Shown here piece after piece: positions 53,020-61,712 of a stretch of 64,000 nucleotides of DNA. The notes beneath the pieces were generated by a model. The model ran no database searches. It saw only the letters and a list, made by a program, of their open reading frames with translations, and had not been told where the DNA came from. Within the stretch, counting starts at the first letter, position 1, and each line of letters starts with the position of its first letter. The DNA is taken from positions 372,001 to 436,000 of the forward strand of contig NZ_MUNS01000041.1 of NCBI RefSeq assembly GCF_002002705.1, written 5' to 3'. A program made the position numbers and the translations under genes. Source of the stretch: Polaromonas sp. C04 (GTDB lineage: Bacteria > Pseudomonadota > Gammaproteobacteria > Burkholderiales > Burkholderiaceae_C).

Positions 53020-54258
53020 TCAATCCCAGGAAAGCGCACCGCCCGACTGATACTCGATCACGCGGGTTTCAAAGAAGTTGCGCTCTTTCTTCAGGTCAAT
53101 CATTTCGCTCATCCACGGGAACGGATTGGTCTCGTTCGGGAACAGCTCCTCGAGTCCGATCTGCGTGGCGCGCCGGTTCGCGATGTAGCGCAGGTAGCCC
53201 TTGAACATGGAGGCGTTCATGCCGAGCACGCCGCGCGGCATGGTGTCCTCGGCGTATTTGTACTCGAGTTCCACCGCCTTCATGAACAGGGCCCGGATCT
53301 CGGTCTTGAATTCGGCCGTCCACAACTGCGGATTTTCCAGCTTGAGCTGGTTGATCAGGTCGATGCCGAAGTTGCAATGCATGGACTCGTCGCGCAGGAT
53401 GTACTGGTACTGCTCGGCCGCACCGGTCATCTTGTTCTGCCGGCCCAGCGCGAGGATTTGCGTGAAGCCGACATAGAAGAACAGGCCCTCCATCAGGCAG
53501 GCAAACACGATCAGCGACTTGAGCAGCGTCTGATCGGTCTCGGGCGTGCCGGTGTGGAAGTTCGGGTCGCTGATGGCCTCGATGAACGGGATCAGGAACT
53601 CGTCCTTGTCGCGGATCGACTGCACTTCGTTGTAGGCATTGAAGATCTCGCCTTCGTCCAGGCCCAGCGACTCCACGATGTACTGGTAGGCGTGCGTATG
53701 GATGGCCTCCTCGAACGCCTGACGCAGCAGGAACTGGCGGCACTCGGGCGCCGTGATGTGGCGGTAGGTGCCGAGCACGATGTTGTTGGCGGCGAGCGAG
53801 TCGGCGGTGACGAAGAAGCCGAGGTTGCGCTTGACGATGCGCCGCTCGTCCTCCGAAAGCCCGTTCGGGTCCTTCCACAACGCGATGTCGCGTGTCATGT
53901 TGATTTCCTGCGGCATCCAGTGGTTGGAGCAGGTGGCGAGGTATTTTTCCCAGGCCCATTTGTATTTGAACGGCACCAGCTGGTTGACGTCGGTCTGGCC
54001 GTTGATGATGCGCTTGTCGGAGGCGTTGACGCGCCGGCGTTCACCGCTCGCGGCGGGTGCAAGCGTGGGAGGGGTTGCGCGCGCAGCGGCCGGCGCGGGC
54101 ATCACGGCGCCGTCATTCAGGGTGCGCAGTGCGGGCTGTGGGCCGGTGGCGGGAGAGGGAGAAAAAAGAGGCGGGAGTTCCACCCCGCGGTTGTTTCGCA
54201 AACCGCTGTTTTGTGCTGCAGGCAATGAGGGCTTGACTTCTTCGTCCCAGGTCAACAT
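53020..54258 (-). CDS. nrdB: Ribonucleoside-diphosphate reductase beta subunit (class Ia)
   Basis: Iron-tyrosyl radical subunit of aerobic ribonucleotide reductase. In the 412-residue protein the metal and radical residues stand at class Ia spacing: D153 in TADSLAANN, then E184, H187 and radical tyrosine Y191 in [13 protein letters not shown] (E. coli D84, E115, H118, Y122). A low-complexity Ala/Pro-rich N-terminal extension of about 75 residues precedes the core ([19 protein letters not shown]). nrdA lies 119 bases upstream on the same strand. Confidence 0.96.
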   Translation of the reverse strand: MLTWDEEVKPSLPAAQNSGLRNNRGVELPPLFSPSPATGPQPALRTLNDGAVMPAPAAARATPPTLAPAASGERRRVNASDKRIINGQTDVNQLVPFKYKWAWEKYLATCSNHWMPQEINMTRDIALWKDPNGLSEDERRIVKRNLGFFVTADSLAANNIVLGTYRHITAPECRQFLLRQAFEEAIHTHAYQYIVESLGLDEGEIFNAYNEVQSIRDKDEFLIPFIEAISDPNFHTGTPETDQTLLKSLIVFACLMEGLFFYVGFTQILALGRQNKMTGAAEQYQYILRDESMHCNFGIDLINQLKLENPQLWTAEFKTEIRALFMKAVELEYKYAEDTMPRGVLGMNASMFKGYLRYIANRRATQIGLEELFPNETNPFPWMSEMIDLKKERNFFETRVIEYQSGGALSWD

Positions 54259-54286
54259 AGATTTTCCAATGCTCAGATTATGAAAG

Positions 54287-54324
54287 CAGCGATGTGAAAT
54301 GCAAAGTGCTCATTCACATCGCTG
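54287..54324. repeat. Perfect 12-base stem-loop between nrdA and nrdB
   Basis: CAGCGATGTGAA (54287-54298) and TTCACATCGCTG (54313-54324) around a 14-base loop. A smaller TGCATC / GATGCA pair (54344-54365) lies next to it, toward the nrdA stop. No T-run follows on the minus strand, so read-through into nrdB is expected; the structure may set the nrdA:nrdB ratio or mRNA stability. Confidence 0.75.
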
Positions 54325-54377
54325 TCATATTGTGTTGCTCAATTGCATCGCAATTTAGAGATGCAGTGCGGCTTGAT

Positions 54378-57332
54378 TTATTGGCACGACTCGCACGTCG
54401 GATCGTCAACGCCGCAGAACTGGATGTCGGTTGCCGGCATCGCGCTCATCTGCGATCGCGCGGCCGCGGCGGCGGCATCGAGTGCACTTATGCCGGCGCC
54501 GCCTTTGGCTTCCCCGCTTGAGGTCACGGCATTCAAACGGCCGGCCGTGACCGTTGATTTTTCCGCATGCGTGGCACTCATGGTGCGCAGGTAATACGTG
54601 GTCTTCAGGCCTCGCAACCAGGCCAGCTTGTAGGTGTCGTCGAGCTTCTTGCCGGAGGCGCCGGCCATGTAGATGTTGAGCGACTGCGCCTGGTCGATCC
54701 ACTTCTGGCGGCGCGCCGCGGCTTCCACCAGCCAGGTGGCTTCGACTTCAAAGGCGGTCGAGTACAGCGCCTTGATTTCCTGCGGCACGCGGTCGATCGG
54801 ACGCAGCGAGCCATCGAAGTGCTTGAGATCCATCACCATCACGTCATCCCACAGGCCCAGACGCTTGAGGTCGCGCACCAGGCCGCCGTTGATCACGGTG
54901 AACTCGCCCGACAGGTTGGACTTGACCGACAGGTTGCCGAAGCAGGGCTCGATCGAGGCATCCACGCCGATGATGTTGGAGATGGTGGCGGTCGGCGCAA
55001 TGGCCACGCAGTTGGAATTGCGCATGCCGTCCTGGGCAATCTTGTGGCGCAGGGCCTCCCAGTCCATGGTGGAGGAGCGGTCCACTTCGACATAACCGCC
55101 GCGCGCCTGTGCCAGCAGCTCCAGCGTGTCGAGCGGCAAAACGCCCTTGTCCCACAGCGAACCCTTGTAGCTCGCATACTTGCCGCGCTCCCTGGCCAGC
55201 TCGGTGGAGGCCCAGTAGGCGTAGTAGCAGATCGCTTCCATCGACTGGTCGGCGAATTCCACCGCGGCCTGGCTCGCGTAGGGAATGCGCAGCTCGTACA
55301 GGCTGTCCTGGAATCCCATCAGACCCAGGCCCACCGGGCGGTGGCGCATGTTGGAGTCGCGTGCCTTCTTGACCGCGTAGTAGTTGATGTCGATCACGTT
55401 GTCGAGCATGCGCATCGCCGTGGTGATGGTTTTCTTGAGCTTGTCGTGATCCAGCACCTGGGTGCCGCCGGCCTGGCCTTCGGGCGCCGCCTTCAGGTGC
55501 TGCAACAGGTTCACCGAGCCCAGGTTGCAGACCGCGGTTTCGGTGTCGCTGGTGTTGAGCGTGATTTCGGTGCACAGATTGGAGGAGTGCACCACGCCCA
55601 CGTGCTGCTGCGGCGAACGTACGTTGCAGGCATCCTTGAAGGTGATCCAGGGATGGCCGGTCTCGAACAGCATGGTCAGCATCTTGCGCCACAGGTCGCT
55701 GGCCTGCACCGTACGGCAAGGCTTGATCTCGCCGCGCGCCGCGCGCTCTTCGTAGGCCACGTAGGCCTTCTCGAAGTCGGCGCCGAACTTGTCGTGCAGA
55801 TCCGGCACGTTGTTGGGCGAGAACAGCGTCCACTCGCCCTTTTCCATGACGCGGCGCATGAACAGGTCGGGAACCCAGTTGGCGGTGTTCATGTCGTGCG
55901 TGCGGCGGCGGTCGTCGCCGGTGTTCTTGCGCAGCTCCAGGAATTCCTCGATGTCCAGGTGCCACGATTCCAGGTAGGTGCACACGGCCCCCTTGCGCTT
56001 GCCGCCCTGGTTCACGGCCACGGCGGTGTCGTTGACCACCTTGAGGAACGGCACGACGCCCTGCGATTCGCCGTTGGTGCCCTTGATGTGCGAGCCCAGC
56101 GCGCGCACACGCGTCCAGTCATTGCCCAGGCCGCCGGCAAACTTGGACAGCAGCGCGTTTTCCTTGATGGATTCGTAAATGCCGTCGAGGTCGTCCGGCA
56201 CCGTGGTCAGGTAGCACGACGAGAGCTGCGAGCGCAGCGTGCCGCTGTTGAACAGGGTCGGGGTGCTGGACATGAAGTTGAACGACGACAGCACTTCGTA
56301 GAACTCGATGGCGCGCGCCTCGCGGTCGATTTCGTTCAGCGCCAGACCCATGGCGACGCGCATGAAGAACACCTGCGGCAGCTCGATGCGGTTTTTCCGC
56401 ACATGCAGGAAGTAGCGGTCGTACAGGGTTTGCAGGCCCAGGTAGTCAAACTGCAGGTCGCGCTCGGCCTTGAGTGCGGCGCCCAGTTGCTTCAGGTCGA
56501 ACTGCAACAGCCGCTCGTCGAGCAGCTCGGCCTCCACGCCCTTCTTGATGCCCAGGGGGAAGTAGTCGGCATATTGCTGCGCCATCTCGGTCTGGGTGGC
56601 TTCCACGCCCAGCACTTCGCGGGTAATGGTGTGCAGCAGCAGGCGCGCCGTGGCATAGGTGTAATCGGGGTCTTTCTCGATCAGCGTGCGCGCGGCCAGG
56701 ATCGACGCCTTGTAGACCTCGTCCATGGGTACGCCGTCGTACAGGTTGCGCATGGTCTCGGCCACGATCGGGTCGGGCCGGATGTCGGCACCCAGGCCGG
56801 CGCAGGCCGATTCGATCAAGGCCTGCAGCCGGTTCAGGTCCAGCGCCACGCGCTGACCACCGTCGAGCACGTGCAGCGTAGGCGCCTTGGGCGCCGCCTG
56901 CGTGGCCTGCTGTGCCCGCTCCTGGGTGCGCCGCTCCCGGTACAGCACATAGGCGCGCGCGATTTCGTGGTGGCCACCGCGCATCAGGCCCAATTCCACC
57001 TGGTCCTGCACGTCTTCGATATGGAAGGTGCCCCCGCCCGGGCGCGAGCGCATCATGGCGCGCACCACGCCCTGGGTCAGGCTGTCGACCACCTCGCGCA
57101 CGCTGGCCGATGCGGCGCCCTGCGTGCCATGCACGGCCAGGAACGCCTTCATCATGGCCACGGCAATCTTGTTTGGTTCGAACGGCACGACGGAGCCGTT
57201 GCGCCGGATGATCTGGTAGTGCGCCAGCGGACTGGCAGCCAGGGCGCCCGCGCTGTCGGTTCCCCGGGTGGTGGACGTGCCTGCGGGGTGGCTGGTGCTG
57301 GCAGGGAGAGATTGGTTTGAAGTTGCTTGCAT
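54378..57332 (-). CDS. nrdA: Ribonucleoside-diphosphate reductase alpha subunit (class Ia)
   Basis: Catalytic subunit that reduces ribonucleoside diphosphates. The 984-residue protein starts with a ~40-residue Ser/Thr/Ala-rich extension, then an ATP-cone (IIRRNGSVVPFEPNKIAVAM), the catalytic barrel with SSNLCTEITLNTSDTETAVC (active-site and redox cysteines) and NLGSVNL, and the C-terminal redox pair in CESCQ that accepts electrons from thioredoxin or glutaredoxin. It is longer than E. coli NrdA (761) because of the extension and a longer N-terminal region. GAGGAAACA precedes the ATG. Transcription starts from an NrdR-controlled promoter. Confidence 0.96.
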   Translation of the reverse strand: MQATSNQSLPASTSHPAGTSTTRGTDSAGALAASPLAHYQIIRRNGSVVPFEPNKIAVAMMKAFLAVHGTQGAASASVREVVDSLTQGVVRAMMRSRPGGGTFHIEDVQDQVELGLMRGGHHEIARAYVLYRERRTQERAQQATQAAPKAPTLHVLDGGQRVALDLNRLQALIESACAGLGADIRPDPIVAETMRNLYDGVPMDEVYKASILAARTLIEKDPDYTYATARLLLHTITREVLGVEATQTEMAQQYADYFPLGIKKGVEAELLDERLLQFDLKQLGAALKAERDLQFDYLGLQTLYDRYFLHVRKNRIELPQVFFMRVAMGLALNEIDREARAIEFYEVLSSFNFMSSTPTLFNSGTLRSQLSSCYLTTVPDDLDGIYESIKENALLSKFAGGLGNDWTRVRALGSHIKGTNGESQGVVPFLKVVNDTAVAVNQGGKRKGAVCTYLESWHLDIEEFLELRKNTGDDRRRTHDMNTANWVPDLFMRRVMEKGEWTLFSPNNVPDLHDKFGADFEKAYVAYEERAARGEIKPCRTVQASDLWRKMLTMLFETGHPWITFKDACNVRSPQQHVGVVHSSNLCTEITLNTSDTETAVCNLGSVNLLQHLKAAPEGQAGGTQVLDHDKLKKTITTAMRMLDNVIDINYYAVKKARDSNMRHRPVGLGLMGFQDSLYELRIPYASQAAVEFADQSMEAICYYAYWASTELARERGKYASYKGSLWDKGVLPLDTLELLAQARGGYVEVDRSSTMDWEALRHKIAQDGMRNSNCVAIAPTATISNIIGVDASIEPCFGNLSVKSNLSGEFTVINGGLVRDLKRLGLWDDVMVMDLKHFDGSLRPIDRVPQEIKALYSTAFEVEATWLVEAAARRQKWIDQAQSLNIYMAGASGKKLDDTYKLAWLRGLKTTYYLRTMSATHAEKSTVTAGRLNAVTSSGEAKGGAGISALDAAAAAARSQMSAMPATDIQFCGVDDPTCESCQ

Positions 57333-57425
57333 TGTTTCCTCGTCTTTCGCAATTTTTGTGGGGGCAATGGCCTGGCGGGCAGACTCGAAACGGTTGTCAA
57401 AGCCCCAGGCTGCCGCGCGATGGGG

Positions 57426-57441
57426 ACACTATAGCTAGTGT
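57426..57441 (-). promoter_or_regulatory. NrdR box 1
   Basis: ACACTATAGCTAGTGT, a near-perfect palindrome matching the NrdR consensus (ACACwAtATaTwGTGT form). It overlaps the -10 of the nrdA promoter. Confidence 0.88.
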
Positions 57442-57456
57442 TTCGCGCTAACTCAA
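57428..57456 (-). promoter_or_regulatory. nrdA promoter
   Basis: On the minus strand TTGAGT (57451-57456) and TATAGT (57428-57433) at exactly 17-base spacing. The predicted start near 57421 gives a leader of about 90 bases. The -10 lies within NrdR box 1 and box 2 abuts the -35, so repressor binding would block polymerase. Confidence 0.75.
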
Positions 57457-57457
57457 G

Positions 57458-57473
57458 CCACTACCGGTAGTGT
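57458..57473 (-). promoter_or_regulatory. NrdR box 2
   Basis: CCACTACCGGTAGTGT, palindromic, 32 bases start-to-start from box 1 (three helical turns), the standard spacing for paired NrdR sites. Confidence 0.85.
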
Positions 57474-57727
57474 ATCGCCCCCGAAACGGAGGATTGGCGC
57501 GCCGACCCGAAAACCTCACGGGACTGAGTGGGTTTGGACGCGCTGCGTCAGGCGCCGGTGATGGAGCCGCAGGCGTTGCCAGCGCACGCGCTGTTCCCGC
57601 AAATCAAGTCAATATGCGGCTTTCGGGGATTTTTTCCGCGCATCACCGCTTGCGGATTGGCTGCGCACTTTGGCGCATGCTTTGGCGGCGACCTGGGGAT
57701 GCGGAAAATGATTCCGCAAAAATAAAT

Positions 57728-58342
57728 TCAAGCGTCGTGAAACGGCGCCGCACCAGCGGGAAAACACCGAGTTCGCCAGCCCAGTGCGCGTTGCAAAAAA
57801 GCCCATTGAAAGCCGCTGCCCGGATCCCGCTTGCGGCCCGGGGCAATGTGTTCGTGACCGGCGATATGCGTCACCGGGTAGCGCTGCGCCAGCGCGGCGC
57901 ACAGGTCCGCCAGGGTTTCGTACTGGGCGGTCTCGAACGCATCGCCCTCCAGGCCTTCCAGTTCAATGCCGATCGAGTCGTCGTTGCAGTTGTCGCGCCC
58001 GCGGTAGTGCGAGCGTCCCGCATGCCAGGCACGCGCATCGCAGCTGACGAACTGCCATAGTTCCCCATTGCGGCGAATGAAGAAGTGGGCCGACACCTGC
58101 ATGCCGCGAATCGATTCGAAGTAGGGGTGGGCGCTCCAGTCCAGCGTATTGGTGAACAGCCGCAGCACTTCGTCGCCGCCGTAGTGCCCGGGCGGCAGGC
58201 TGATCGAGTGCAGCACGATCAGGTCGATCAGCGCGTTGGCCGGGCGCTCGCCGGCGTTGGGTGAGCGCAGCACGCGCGCAAAACGGTACCAGCCATCCTG
58301 CCACAAGGTGCTGGCGGCGCGGTGATCAGGGGGTGTCGTCAT
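57728..58342 (-). CDS. ampD: 1,6-anhydro-N-acetylmuramyl-L-alanine amidase AmpD
   Basis: Cytoplasmic zinc amidase that splits anhydro-muropeptides during wall recycling; its product tripeptide feeds Mpl, also encoded here. From ATG 58342 it has 204 residues. Zinc and catalytic residues are visible at family spacing: H45 (LIVLHSIS), E127 (IGIELEG), H163 and D173 in AGHEHIAPGRKRDPGSGF. The start overlaps the end of the pilR-like gene; ATG 58348 is an alternative. In Gram-negatives AmpD loss derepresses ampC, but no ampR/ampC is in view. Confidence 0.94.
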   Translation of the reverse strand: MTTPPDHRAASTLWQDGWYRFARVLRSPNAGERPANALIDLIVLHSISLPPGHYGGDEVLRLFTNTLDWSAHPYFESIRGMQVSAHFFIRRNGELWQFVSCDARAWHAGRSHYRGRDNCNDDSIGIELEGLEGDAFETAQYETLADLCAALAQRYPVTHIAGHEHIAPGRKRDPGSGFQWAFLQRALGWRTRCFPAGAAPFHDA

Positions 58343-59765
58343 GCGCATCGTCACCAAACGGGGTGGTGATGTTCAGGCGTGCAATGCGGTAGCGAATCTG
58401 GCGCAGGTTCAAACCCAGTCGTGCCGCCGCGGCGGTGCGGTTGAAGCCGGTCTCGGTGAGTGTTTTGACCAGCACTTCGCGCTCCTGCTGGTCCAGATAG
58501 CTTTGCAGATCGCCCGTCACGGCAGGCGGGCCATTTGAAGGCTGTGAAGGCTGGCCCGGCACAAAGTCCACATGCAACTCACTGCCGTCGCTCAGCGCCA
58601 CAGCGCGATGCAGCAGGTTTTCGAGCTCGCGCACGTTGCCGCTCAGGGGATGCGAGGCCAGTTGCGCCAGCAGGGCGCTCGAGAGCGCGGGCACCGGCAT
58701 GTCGGACTCCTGGGCAATCTTGGCGAGCAGCGCCTCGCACAGGGCCGGCAGGTCGCTGCGCCGCTCGCGCAGCGGGGGCACTGCAATCTCAATCACGTTG
58801 AGACGGAAAAACAGGTCCTGCCGAAAGCGCCCGGCCGCTACGTCGGCGGCCAGATCCTTGTGCGTGGCGCTGACGATGCGCACGTCCACCGCATCCTCCT
58901 GGGTCGAGCCCAATGAGCGCACGCTGCGCTCCTGGATGGCGCGCAGCAGCTTGGACTGCATGGCCAGCGGCAGGTCGCCGATTTCATCGAGGAACAGCGT
59001 GCCTTTGCGCGCCGCCTGGAAGTAGCCATCACGGTCCTGGGTCGCGCCGGTGTAGGAGCCTTTTTTGGCGCCGAAGAATTCGGCCTCCAGCAGGTTCTCC
59101 GGAATGGCGCCGCAGTTCACGGCGACAAAGGGAGCGTCCGCACGATGACTGCAGGCGTGGATGGCGCGCGCCACCAGTTCCTTGCCGGTGCCGGACTCGC
59201 CGCGTACCAATACCGGTGCCATGCTGCGCGCCACCTTGACAATGCGCTGCTTGACCAGGCGCATCGGCTCGGAGTCGCCGACCATGCGCCGCAGCGAAGC
59301 CGGTTCGCTGTCCGGCCGATCCAGCGCGCTGGCGGCTTTGGCAGGACCCGGTGTGCCGCGGCCGCTTTTATAAATCTGGCCGGTGTCCTGGATGGCGGAG
59401 GCCACCACCGTGCGGAACTGTTTCAGGTCCACCGGCTTGGTGAGGTAGTCGAACGCGCCGGCCTTCAGGGCTTCGACCGCGTTTTCGGCGGAGCCATAGG
59501 CCGTCATCACGATGCAGCGTTCCGCACGCTGCTGCGCCTGCATGCCGGTGAGCAGTTCCATGCCCAGGCCGTCGGGCAGGCGCATGTCGGTAATCACCGC
59601 GTCGAAGCGCTTTTCTTTCAGGCAAAGCCAGGCCTCGGCCAGGTTGGCCGCGGCGTCCACGTGATAGCCCTCGCGGGTCAGCGTGAGCTCGTACAGGTCG
59701 CGCAGGTCGGGTTCGTCGTCGACGACCAGGACCTGCGCCGGAGAGGGGGAGGGGTTGGCTGACAT
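58326..59765 (-). CDS. pilR: Sigma-54-dependent response regulator, PilR-like
   Basis: A 479-residue NtrC-family activator. Receiver domain: acidic pair in VVDDEPD, phosphorylated D60 in VITDMRLPDG, K110. AAA+ domain: Walker A GESGTGKE at residues 189-196, the sigma-54 contact loop reading GSYTGA instead of the usual GAFTGA, and Walker B LFLDEIGDL. C-terminal Fis-type HTH (GFNRTAAAARLGLNLRQIRY). Together with the PilS-like kinase encoded directly upstream it probably controls type IV pilin transcription; no pilin gene is nearby, so the exact target is inferred. Confidence 0.87.
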   Translation of the reverse strand: MSANPSPSPAQVLVVDDEPDLRDLYELTLTREGYHVDAAANLAEAWLCLKEKRFDAVITDMRLPDGLGMELLTGMQAQQRAERCIVMTAYGSAENAVEALKAGAFDYLTKPVDLKQFRTVVASAIQDTGQIYKSGRGTPGPAKAASALDRPDSEPASLRRMVGDSEPMRLVKQRIVKVARSMAPVLVRGESGTGKELVARAIHACSHRADAPFVAVNCGAIPENLLEAEFFGAKKGSYTGATQDRDGYFQAARKGTLFLDEIGDLPLAMQSKLLRAIQERSVRSLGSTQEDAVDVRIVSATHKDLAADVAAGRFRQDLFFRLNVIEIAVPPLRERRSDLPALCEALLAKIAQESDMPVPALSSALLAQLASHPLSGNVRELENLLHRAVALSDGSELHVDFVPGQPSQPSNGPPAVTGDLQSYLDQQEREVLVKTLTETGFNRTAAAARLGLNLRQIRYRIARLNITTPFGDDAHDDTP

Positions 59766-59768
59766 GAC

Positions 59769-61481
59769 TTAAGCGCGCATTGTGTCAAATGCAGGCGTGG
59801 TTGAACGAAAGGCCACAAAAAACTCATTGCCTTCACACACACCGCCGGCCAGGCGTTTGCGCGCGCGGTCATAGCCGATGACCGCACCATGGCGCTCGCA
59901 CAACTCGCGGCAGATGTACAGGCCCAGGCCGCTGGAGCGACTCTCCGACGAGAAGAAGGGCTCGAACAAATGGCGCTGCACGCTGGGCTCCAGCGGAGCG
60001 CCGTCGCTCCAGACCCGCAGCGTCGCCTGTCCGGTGATGGATGCGTGGGTCGAGACCTGCAGCGAGTCCGGCGCATGGCCCGCGTAACGCAAGGCATTGT
60101 CCAGCAGGTTCACCAGCACACGGCGCAGGTGGTCTGCGTCGAATGCGACCAGGACTTTGGCCGCGTCAAGCGCCAGCCCGATCGAGCGGCCGCTGCTGGC
60201 TTGGCGCGCCCAATCCATGCAGATGTCCCGGATCGTGGCGTCCAGGCTCAGCGAGGCGGGCAGGGACAAGTCCGATTTTTGCTGTGCCCGCGATACGTCG
60301 AGTACGTCCTCGACGATGCGCGACAGTCTTTGCGCGTTCTGCTGCACCATCAGCGCCAGGCGCTGCTGCGCCGGCTCGGCCAGGTCCTCGCCGAGCAGGG
60401 CATTCGCCTGGGTGATGGCCGCCAGCGGGTTGCGTATTTCGTGCGCCACGGCGGCCGACATGCGCCCCATGGCGGCCAGCTTTTCGGTGCGCAAGCGCGC
60501 CTCCATCTCGCGCAGATCCTGCAGGAACATGACGCACAGGCTCTCGACCTCCTCTTCATGGGTCGCTGTCAGGCGCGTGCGGGCGCGCATGCGGCAGGCG
60601 TTGTGCCCCGCATGATCAATGGCCAGATCGGCGATCTGGTCGCCGCGCTGCAGAAACGTCAGGCGCGCCAGTTCGGCCACGGCGCGCCAGGCGGGCTGCG
60701 AATCCAGCACGAACGGTGCCATGGGCGCCGGCCCGTCGGCGCCGAGCAGCTGCCTTGCGGCCGGATTGGCGGCGCGCACCACGCTCCTGGCATCGACCAC
60801 CAGCACGCCGTCGGTCAGGCTCTCGATCACCAGCTCGTTGACATGGGTCTGGATCCGTACCGCGAGCCCGCTGCGGCGCGCCCGCAACTCCTCACGCACC
60901 AGCCGCGAGGCGAGCTGGTGCGTCAAAAACGCGACGATGAACAAGCCGATGCCCGCCAGGCCGGCCTGCAGGAAATGCGACGCCATGTCGCCAGGGGCCT
61001 GCAGCGAGACGTGCCAGGCCTCCGCCAGCAGGATCAGGGTCACGCCGGCGGCCGTGCCCAGCGCCAGCAGGACCGAGCCGAGCACCGACGCCAATAACAC
61101 GGGCAGCGCAAACAGGGGCGTGTAGTTGATCGCGCTGGTCTGCAAAAACTGCAGCGCCGAGAAGACCACGACATCCACACCGATGGTGAACACCCACTGC
61201 GGGTCGAAGCTCTGGCCCGGCCACCGCGGGCGCGCAAAAATTCGCACCGCCAGCGCCGCGGCCAAATAGGCCGCGCACAGGGCGACCAGCCATTTGTTGA
61301 CCGGCTGGCCAAGCCCGTAGATCGAGCCCTGCAGCAGCAACAGCAGCAGGCCGATCATGGCGCGTGCCGTCATGAAGCCGCGCCACAGCCGCACGATTGC
61401 CAGATTTTGATGCACCGGCTGGCTGCTGCGCTCGGGCTCCAGGGGCCCAAACCAGGAGGAGGCGTCCGGCGAACGGCTCAT
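59769..61481 (-). CDS. pilS: Sensor histidine kinase, PilS-like
   Basis: A 570-residue membrane kinase three bases upstream of the pilR-like gene. It has six hydrophobic spans between about residues 38 and 190, a PAS-like domain (VIESLTDGVLVVDARSVVRA) and a kinase core with H347 in SAAVAHEIRNPLAAITQAN, then N-, G1- and G2-box motifs (NLLDNALRYAGHAPD, GLGLYICREL). Six spans followed by PAS matches PilS, which senses pilin level in the membrane. Confidence 0.87.
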   Translation of the reverse strand: MSRSPDASSWFGPLEPERSSQPVHQNLAIVRLWRGFMTARAMIGLLLLLLQGSIYGLGQPVNKWLVALCAAYLAAALAVRIFARPRWPGQSFDPQWVFTIGVDVVVFSALQFLQTSAINYTPLFALPVLLASVLGSVLLALGTAAGVTLILLAEAWHVSLQAPGDMASHFLQAGLAGIGLFIVAFLTHQLASRLVREELRARRSGLAVRIQTHVNELVIESLTDGVLVVDARSVVRAANPAARQLLGADGPAPMAPFVLDSQPAWRAVAELARLTFLQRGDQIADLAIDHAGHNACRMRARTRLTATHEEEVESLCVMFLQDLREMEARLRTEKLAAMGRMSAAVAHEIRNPLAAITQANALLGEDLAEPAQQRLALMVQQNAQRLSRIVEDVLDVSRAQQKSDLSLPASLSLDATIRDICMDWARQASSGRSIGLALDAAKVLVAFDADHLRRVLVNLLDNALRYAGHAPDSLQVSTHASITGQATLRVWSDGAPLEPSVQRHLFEPFFSSESRSSGLGLYICRELCERHGAVIGYDRARKRLAGGVCEGNEFFVAFRSTTPAFDTMRA

Positions 61482-61712
61482 TCAGCCCTCGGCCCGGCGC
61501 CGGTGCTCGGCGCAGCAATACAGGCCCTGCCGGCCCGCCACCGCGTCGGTCCTGGGCACATGCACCGCACACACCGGGCAGCGCACCATGTCTTGCAGCA
61601 TGGGTTGAGGCGGCGGGGGGGCGTCGCGCCGCGGCGCCTGTTCGGCGTCCCGGTGCGTGCGCCACAACCAGATGCCGGCCAGCGCCACCGCCAGCATGAG
61701 GATGAACTTCAT
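61482..61712 (-). CDS. Small membrane-anchored zinc-ribbon protein (PP0621-like)
   Basis: A 76-residue protein: one N-terminal span (MKFILMLAVALAGIWLW), a Pro/Arg-rich linker, and a C-terminal treble-clef-like cluster with C-x2-C in VRCPVCAVHVPRTDAV and CC in GLYCCAEHRRR, probably binding one zinc. The ATG at 61712 overlaps the stop of the cytochrome c assembly gene (ATGA); the longer open frame upstream is a shadow of that gene. pilS follows directly. Function unknown. Confidence 0.82.
   Translation of the reverse strand: MKFILMLAVALAGIWLWRTHRDAEQAPRRDAPPPPQPMLQDMVRCPVCAVHVPRTDAVAGRQGLYCCAEHRRRAEG

Larger units (their letters stand above)
57333..57727. other. 395-base intergenic region between ampD and nrdA
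   Basis: Holds the nrdA promoter and NrdR boxes on the nrdA side. Near ampD there is a 7-base hairpin, TGCGGAA-AATGA-TTCCGCA at 57700-57718, ten bases past the ampD stop; it lacks a downstream T-run on the minus strand but could assist termination. No credible gene was found. Confidence 0.6.

Noticed and set aside
54567-57320. 917-codon plus-strand open frame opposite nrdA
   Set aside because: Antisense shadow; composition is noise-like and nrdA has all catalytic motifs.
57474-57725. Short plus-strand frames between nrdA and ampD
   Set aside because: No start signals, arginine/alanine-rich products, and part of the region is regulatory DNA.
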